Source: Trueperaceae bacterium (GTDB taxonomy: Bacteria > Deinococcota > Deinococci > Deinococcales > Trueperaceae). From it: a stretch of DNA of 11,096 nucleotides. Each line of letters starts with the position of its first letter. The stretch's first letter is position 1. The position numbers and the translations under genes were made by a program. The notes under the pieces were generated by a model. It saw nothing but the letters and a program-made list of their open reading frames with translations, ran no database searches and had not been told where the DNA came from. Of the stretch, positions 7,047-11,096 are shown one piece after another. The stretch covers positions 1 to 11,096 of the forward strand of contig JARGGE010000054.1 of the NCBI GenBank assembly GCA_029210865.1, written 5' to 3'.

Positions 7047-7327
7047 ACCCGCTGCTGCTGTTCGTGTTCGTGCTCGCGATCTACCTGGGCGTCTACCTGA
7101 TCAACAAGGTCCCGTCGCAGCTCCACACGCCGCTCATGTCGGGCTCGAACGCGATCTCCGGCATCACGATCGTCGGGGCGATGATCGCGGCGGGGCACGC
7201 CGACGGGGGTCCGATCGTCACCGTGCTCGGCACGCTCGCCGTGGTGGCGGCGACGATCAACGTCGTCGGCGGCTACCTCGTGACCGAGCGGATGCTCGGC
7301 ATGTTCAAGACCGGCAAGGGGAACTGA
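7043..7327 (+). CDS. pntAb: NAD(P) transhydrogenase subunit alpha part 2 (membrane domain)
   Basis: Small integral membrane subunit (94 aa) forming part of domain II, the proton channel of transhydrogenase. Hydrophobic segments run at about residues 3-20, 37-51 and 56-80, consistent with three helices. The motif LHTPLMSGSNAISG (27-40) is a hallmark of the family. The GTG start overlaps the pntAa stop by four bases and is preceded by GGAGG (7031-7035) at a spacing of seven. Four bases separate its stop from pntB. A His at residue 52 (AAGHADGG) lies near the end of the second helix and may matter because PntB lacks its usual channel histidine (inference). Confidence 0.93.
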   Translation: MNPLLLFVFVLAIYLGVYLINKVPSQLHTPLMSGSNAISGITIVGAMIAAGHADGGPIVTVLGTLAVVAATINVVGGYLVTERMLGMFKTGKGN

Positions 7328-7331
7328 CGCC

Positions 7332-8726
7332 GTGGAGAGCCTCCAGACCTTCGCGTACATCGGTGCCTCCGTCCTGTTCATCATCGGCCTGCAGATGCTC
7401 GGCCGGGCCGAGACCGCCAAGCGCGGCAACCGCGTCTCCGCCCTCGGCATGCTCGTCGCGCTCGTCGCGACGCTCTACTTCGAGGCGGGCCTCGACTTCA
7501 CCTGGATCCTCGTGGGCCTCGTCGTCGGCGCGGCGATCGGGGCGGTCGCCGCGCGACGCGTGCAGATGACCGGGATGCCCGAGATGGTCGCGCTTCTCAA
7601 CGGTTCGGGCGGCCTCGCCTCGCTCCTCGTCGGCTGGGCCGAGTACGCCCGCGCCGACCGCATCGCCCCGTTCCCGGCCTTCGCGATCGTGCTGACGGTG
7701 CTGATCGGCGGCCTCGCCGCGACCGGATCCATCGTCGCGTTCCTCAAGCTGAGCGGGCGCATGGACGGCAAGCCGATCCAGTTCGCCGGGCAGAAAACCG
7801 TCAACGGCGCGATCCTCGCGATCGGCCTGCTCGCGGGCGCCGTGCTCGTCGTCGATGCGATCCTGGCGGCCGGGCTGCCGGGCGGCGTCGTGATCGTCGC
7901 GTTCGCGGTCGTGCTGGCGGTGGCGCTCGTGCTGGGCGTCATGGCGGTCCTGCCGATCGGTGGCGCCGACATGCCGATCGTCGTCTCGCTGCTCAACAGC
8001 TACTCCGGGATCGCGGCCGCCGCGGCCGGCTTCGTCATCGACAACAACGTGCTGGTCGTCGCCGGCTCGCTCGTCGGTGCGTCGGGCCTGATCCTGACCA
8101 ACATCATGTGCAAGGCGATGAACCGCTCGCTGGCGAACGTGCTGTTCGGCGGCTTCGGGGCCACCGTCACGGCCGGCTCCGCCGCCGTGCAGGGCGAGGT
8201 CAAGCCGCTCACGCCGGACGACGCCTACTACATCCTCGAGGCGGCCAGCTCGGTCGTCGTCGTCCCGGGGTACGGCATGGCGGTCGCGCAGGCGCAGCAT
8301 GCGGTCAAGGAGCTCGCCGACCAGCTGACCAAGGCGGGCGCCGAGGTCCGCTACGCGATCCACCCGGTCGCGGGGCGCATGCCCGGGCACATGAACGTGC
8401 TCCTCGCCGAAGCGAACGTCCCGTACGAGCAGCTCGTCGAGCCCGACGACGTCAACCCGACGATGGAGATGGTCGACGTCGCCATCGTCATCGGCGCGAA
8501 CGACGTGGTGAACCCGGCGGCGAAGGAGGACGAGTCGAGCCCGCTCTACGGGATGCCGATCATCGAGGTCGATCGCGCCCGCACCTGCTTCGTGCTCAAG
8601 CGCTCGATGAACCCCGGGTTCTCGGGCGTCGACAACTCGCTCTTCCTGAAGGACAACACCCGCATGATCTTCGGTGACGCCAAGGCGACGCTGACGGCCA
8701 TGGTGGCGGCATTTAAGGAGGTGTGA
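7332..8726 (+). CDS. pntB: NAD(P) transhydrogenase subunit beta
   Basis: Beta subunit, 464 aa, close to E. coli PntB (462). The N-terminal two thirds is membrane domain II, with many hydrophobic helices (about residues 6-275). The C-terminal domain III binds NADP(H): VPGYGMAVAQAQ (311-322), HPVAGRMPGHMNVLLAE (344-360), GANDVVNP (388-395) and KRSMNPGFSG (423-432). With PntAa and PntAb it couples proton flow to hydride transfer between NADH and NADP+. Asn222 in LNSYSG is conserved, but the position equivalent to E. coli His91 is Asn90 (MVALLN). The GTG start follows AGGGGA (7317-7322) at nine bases. The C-terminus (GDAKATLTAMVAAFKEV) aligns with the normal family end, so the repeated copies beyond the stop are not missing coding sequence. 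The last 42 bases form copy 1 of the downstream tandem repeat. Confidence 0.96.
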   Translation: MESLQTFAYIGASVLFIIGLQMLGRAETAKRGNRVSALGMLVALVATLYFEAGLDFTWILVGLVVGAAIGAVAARRVQMTGMPEMVALLNGSGGLASLLVGWAEYARADRIAPFPAFAIVLTVLIGGLAATGSIVAFLKLSGRMDGKPIQFAGQKTVNGAILAIGLLAGAVLVVDAILAAGLPGGVVIVAFAVVLAVALVLGVMAVLPIGGADMPIVVSLLNSYSGIAAAAAGFVIDNNVLVVAGSLVGASGLILTNIMCKAMNRSLANVLFGGFGATVTAGSAAVQGEVKPLTPDDAYYILEAASSVVVVPGYGMAVAQAQHAVKELADQLTKAGAEVRYAIHPVAGRMPGHMNVLLAEANVPYEQLVEPDDVNPTMEMVDVAIVIGANDVVNPAAKEDESSPLYGMPIIEVDRARTCFVLKRSMNPGFSGVDNSLFLKDNTRMIFGDAKATLTAMVAAFKEV

Positions 8727-8740
8727 TCGGGCCAGCGCGG

Positions 8741-8759
8741 AGCGTCGCCCGGCGACGCT
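8741..8759 (+). terminator. Hairpin at the first repeat junction, possible pntB terminator
   Basis: AGCGTCGC (8741-8748), loop CCG, GCGACGCT (8752-8759) is a perfect 8-bp stem, 14 bases after the pntB stop. It is formed by the end of copy 1 and the beginning of copy 2. No T-run follows. It could act as a terminator or 3' stabiliser, or it could be a cause or by-product of the duplication. Confidence 0.4.
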
Positions 8760-8807
8760 GACGGCCATGGTGGCGGCGTTCAAGGAGGCGTGATCGGGCG
8801 AGCGCGG

Positions 8808-8826
8808 AGCGTCGCCCGGCGACGCT
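8808..8826 (+). terminator. Second identical hairpin at the next repeat junction
   Basis: The same AGCGTCGC-CCG-GCGACGCT hairpin recurs exactly 67 bp later, at the boundary of copies 2 and 3. Two identical hairpins in tandem stand between pntB and clpB and could limit read-through into clpB. There is no T-run, so terminator function is inferred. Confidence 0.4.
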
Positions 8827-8884
8827 GACGGCCATGGTGGCGGCGTTCAAGGAGGCGTGATCGGGCGACTGCGTAGGCAGGAAA

Positions 8885-8914
8885 CTTGACACGGCAGCAC
8901 TCAAGTCCTAGGCT
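8885..8914 (+). promoter_or_regulatory. clpB promoter overlapped by a HAIR-like (HspR) operator
   Basis: TTGACA (8886-8891) and TAGGCT (8909-8914) are separated by exactly 17 bp, and the clpB ATG follows six bases after the -10. This is a full promoter with leaderless output. Overlaid on it is CTTGACA (8885-8891), seven bases, ACTCAAG (8899-8905). The HAIR consensus is CTTGAGT-N7-ACTCAAG, so the right half is exact and the left half matches 5 of 7. HspR is known to repress clpB and dnaK through HAIR sites in actinobacteria. Repression here by blocking the -35 and spacer is inferred. No hspR gene is in the window. Confidence 0.75.
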
Positions 8915-8920
8915 GCGGCC

Positions 8921-11096
8921 ATGGACCCGAGCCGCTTCACCGAGACCGCGCTGCAGCTCGTCGCCAGCGCGCAGCAGATCGCCCAGACCCGGCGCCACGG
9001 GCAGGTCGGCGCGGAGCACCTCGCGCGCGCGCTGCTCGCCGACGCCCAGCAACCCCCGGCGCGCGTCTTGACGCGCGCCGGGGGCGACTTGGCGCAGGTG
9101 CAGGCCGCGCTCGACGCCGCCCTGAGCCGCGCACCCACCGTCTCGGGCGACGCCGAGGCCTACATGGCGCCGGACGTCGGCCGCGCGCTCACCGAGGCAG
9201 ACGCCGTCGCGCGCTCGTGGGGCGACGGGTTCGTCGCCGCCGACGCGCTGCTCGTCGCGCTGCGGCGCACGGCCGGGGCCGCGCTCGACGCGCTGCCGTC
9301 GGCCTCGGCGCTGGAGGAGGCGGCGAAGCAGATCCGTGCCGGCCGCTCGGTCGACTCGCGCACCGCCGAGAGCTCGTTCGAGGCGCTCGAGAAGTACGGG
9401 ATCGACCTCACGCGCCGCGCCGCCGAGGGCAAGCTCGACCCGGTAATCGGCCGCGACGACGAGATCCGCCGCGCCATCCAGATCCTGCTGCGCCGGACCA
9501 AGAACAACCCGGTGCTCATCGGCGAGCCCGGGGTCGGCAAGACCGCCATCGCCGAGGGGCTCGCCCAGCGCATCGTCAACAAGGACGTGCCCGAGGGGCT
9601 GCAGGGCAAGCGGGTCGTGCAGCTCGACATGGGCAGCCTGCTGGCGGGGGCGAAGTACCGCGGCGAGTTCGAGGAGCGGCTCAAGGGCGTGGTCGAGGAG
9701 ACCGCCCGCTCGGCCGGTGAGGTCGTGCTGTTCATCGACGAGCTGCACACCATCGTGGGCGCCGGCAAGGCGGAGGGCGCCGTCGACGCGGGCAACATGC
9801 TCAAGCCCGCGCTCGCCCGCGGCGAGCTGCGCATGATCGGTGCCACTACGACCGGCGAGTACCGCCAGATCGAGAAGGACGCCGCGCTCGAACGGCGCTT
9901 CCAGCCGATCCTGGTCGACGAGCCGTCGGTCGAGGAGACGGTCAGCATCCTGCGCGGCCTGAAGGAGAAGTACCAGGTCCACCACGGCGTCGCGATCACC
10001 GACCCGGCCGTCATCGCCGCGGCGACGCTCGCCCACCGGTACGTCAGCGACCGGCGCCTGCCGGATTCGGCGATCGACCTCGTCGACGAGGCCGCCAGCC
10101 GCCTGCGCGTGCAGCTCGAGAGCCTGCCGGAGGAGATCGATGGCTTGCGCCGTCGCAAGCTGCAGCTCGAGGTCGAGCAGCAGGCGCTCAAGGGCGAGGA
10201 CGACCCCGAGTCGCGCCAGCGACGGCTGCGCCTCGAGGAGGAGCTGCGAAGCGTCCAGGACCGCATGGACCAGGCGACGAGCGCCTGGGAGGCCGAGCGC
10301 CGCGATCTCGACGCGCTGCGCGCCGCGCAGGAGGAGCTCGACCGCGCGCGCACGCGCATCGAGGCGGCCGAGCGCGAGTACGACCTCGAGACCGCGGCGA
10401 AGCTCCGCTACGGCGAGTTCCCGCGCCTCGAGGCCGAGGTCCAGCGCTTGACCGCGAAGCTCGACGGTGCTGCCTACGTCCGCCTCAAGGTGGGCGAGGA
10501 CGACATCGCCGAGGTGGTCAGCCGTGCCACCGGCATCCCGGTCGCGCGCCTCGTCGAGGGCGAGCGCGAGAAGCTGCTGCGCCTCGAGGCCGAGCTCCAC
10601 GAGCGCGTGATCGGCCAGGACGAGGCGATCACGGCGGTCGCGGACGCCATCCGGCGCTCGCGCGCGGGCCTGTCGGACCCGCAGCGGCCGATCGGCTCGT
10701 TCATCTTCTTGGGACCGACCGGGGTGGGGAAGACCGAGACCGCCAAGGCGCTCGCGGCGCTCCTGTTCGACGACGAGGAGCGCATGGTGCGCATCGACAT
10801 GTCGGAGTACATGGAGAAGCACGCCGTCGCCCGCCTGATCGGGGCGCCTCCCGGGTACGTCGGCTTCGAGGAGGGCGGGCAGCTCACCGAGGCGGTGCGC
10901 CGCCAGCCGTACGCGGTCCTGCTGTTCGACGAGATCGAGAAGGCGCACCCCGACGTCTTCAACGTGCTCCTGCAGGTGCTCGACGATGGCCGTCTGACCG
11001 ACGCCCACGGGCGCACCGTCGACTTCCGCAACGTCGTGGTCATCATGACGAGCAACGTCGGCAGCCCCCACATCCTCGAGGCGACGCGCGCGGGGC
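8921..11096 (+). CDS. clpB: ClpB disaggregase (AAA+ chaperone), 3' end beyond the window
   Basis: Hsp100 hexameric disaggregase that pulls polypeptides out of aggregates with DnaK/DnaJ/GrpE; cytoplasmic. 725 codons are present of about 850-870 expected. The order is an N-terminal Clp double repeat (about 1-140); AAA-1 with Walker A GEPGVGKT (201-208), Walker B VVLFIDE (268-274) and arginine finger region LERRF (323-327); a charged coiled-coil middle domain (about 400-515); then AAA-2 with Walker A GPTGVGKT (598-605) and Walker B VLLFDE (666-671). The middle domain separates this from ClpA and ClpC. The pore-loop region with GAKYRGEFEERLK (243-255) is intact. The ATG at 8921 begins six bases after a -10 box with no Shine-Dalgarno, so translation is probably leaderless. 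A HAIR-like operator indicates heat-shock control. The frame is open to the window edge; the C-terminal part of AAA-2 is not seen. Confidence 0.96.
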   Translation, partial: MDPSRFTETALQLVASAQQIAQTRRHGQVGAEHLARALLADAQQPPARVLTRAGGDLAQVQAALDAALSRAPTVSGDAEAYMAPDVGRALTEADAVARSWGDGFVAADALLVALRRTAGAALDALPSASALEEAAKQIRAGRSVDSRTAESSFEALEKYGIDLTRRAAEGKLDPVIGRDDEIRRAIQILLRRTKNNPVLIGEPGVGKTAIAEGLAQRIVNKDVPEGLQGKRVVQLDMGSLLAGAKYRGEFEERLKGVVEETARSAGEVVLFIDELHTIVGAGKAEGAVDAGNMLKPALARGELRMIGATTTGEYRQIEKDAALERRFQPILVDEPSVEETVSILRGLKEKYQVHHGVAITDPAVIAAATLAHRYVSDRRLPDSAIDLVDEAASRLRVQLESLPEEIDGLRRRKLQLEVEQQALKGEDDPESRQRRLRLEEELRSVQDRMDQATSAWEAERRDLDALRAAQEELDRARTRIEAAEREYDLETAAKLRYGEFPRLEAEVQRLTAKLDGAAYVRLKVGEDDIAEVVSRATGIPVARLVEGEREKLLRLEAELHERVIGQDEAITAVADAIRRSRAGLSDPQRPIGSFIFLGPTGVGKTETAKALAALLFDDEERMVRIDMSEYMEKHAVARLIGAPPGYVGFEEGGQLTEAVRRQPYAVLLFDEIEKAHPDVFNVLLQVLDDGRLTDAHGRTVDFRNVVVIMTSNVGSPHILEATRAG

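Larger units (their letters stand above)
8685..8868 (+). repeat. 67-bp tandem repeat duplicating the 3' end of pntB
   Basis: Copy 1 is 8685-8751, copy 2 is 8752-8818, and a partial copy 3 of 50 bp is 8819-8868. Copies 1 and 2 differ at four of 67 positions; copies 2 and 3 are identical over all 50 shared positions. Copy 1 contains the last 13 codons and stop of pntB plus 25 bp beyond. Copies 2 and 3 repeat this after the stop, out of frame with each other because 67 is not a multiple of three. Within the coding part the copies differ at three bases: two would be synonymous and one changes the last residue (Val in copy 1, Ala in copies 2 and 3). Copies 2 and 3 each keep the mini-frame MVAAFKEA followed by TGA. 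Slipped replication or unequal recombination is the simplest origin. Confidence 0.95.

Noticed and set aside
8714..8728. TAAGGAGGTGTGATC at the pntB end resembles a very strong Shine-Dalgarno or an anti-16S tail match
   Set aside because: No start codon lies at proper spacing: GTG 8723 is too close and opens only 12 codons. The bases encode the conserved KEV-stop end, so the resemblance is likely chance.
8819..8868. The tandem repeats as a CRISPR array
   Set aside because: Copies are directly adjacent with no spacers, are derived from pntB coding sequence, and have no cas genes nearby.
8713..8904. Minus-strand short frame with the repeated peptide SRLLERRHHGRQRR across the tandem repeat
   Set aside because: It is only the translation of the 67-bp repeat on the other strand. 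The period is not a multiple of three, and no promoter or ribosome site supports it.
8780..11071. A 763-codon minus-strand open frame opposite clpB
   Set aside because: It is rich in Arg, Leu, Ala and Asp with no recognisable domain, and is codon-aligned antisense to a clear ClpB coding sequence.

Overview
The window is very GC-rich, with tightly packed genes and strong G/C bias at third codon positions. It fits a high-GC actinobacterial-type chromosome (inferred, not proven). Supporting signs are frequent GTG starts, -10 boxes of the TANNNT type placed directly in front of start codons (leaderless transcription), a three-subunit proton-translocating transhydrogenase, and a HAIR-type operator (the HspR site) in front of clpB. 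I see no phage, transposase, CRISPR, tRNA or rRNA. This is core metabolism rather than an accessory island.

Layout: (1) 97-984 (+) patatin-like phospholipase, convergent with the next pair. (2) 1051-3434 (-) zwf (glucose-6-phosphate dehydrogenase) followed by an arginase; both starts carry the same extended -10 plus GTG arrangement. (3) 3573-4799 (+) tyrS, divergent from zwf, with its own promoter and Shine-Dalgarno site. (4) 4845-5813 (-) pfkA, convergent with tyrS. (5) 5913-8726 (+) pntAa-pntAb-pntB, divergent from pfkA. (6) 8685-8868, a 67-bp tandem repeat that copies the 3' end of pntB beyond its stop codon and creates two strong hairpins. (7) 8885-8914, the clpB promoter with a HAIR-like inverted repeat. 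(8) 8921 to the window edge (+), clpB, cut after 725 codons.

Three neighbouring loci bear on the carbon/NADPH balance. PfkA commits glucose 6-phosphate carbon to glycolysis. Zwf diverts it to the oxidative pentose phosphate route, giving NADPH (or NADH). PntAaAbB exchanges NADH and NADP+ using the proton gradient. TyrS, arginase, patatin and ClpB have no obvious link to that theme.

I find no convincing new multi-gene system. The observations most worth checking are the tandem duplication of the pntB tail, the HAIR element that coincides with a 17-bp-spaced clpB promoter, the repeated extended -10/start-codon architecture, and two residue substitutions at conserved positions (PntB Asn90, Zwf Ala183).
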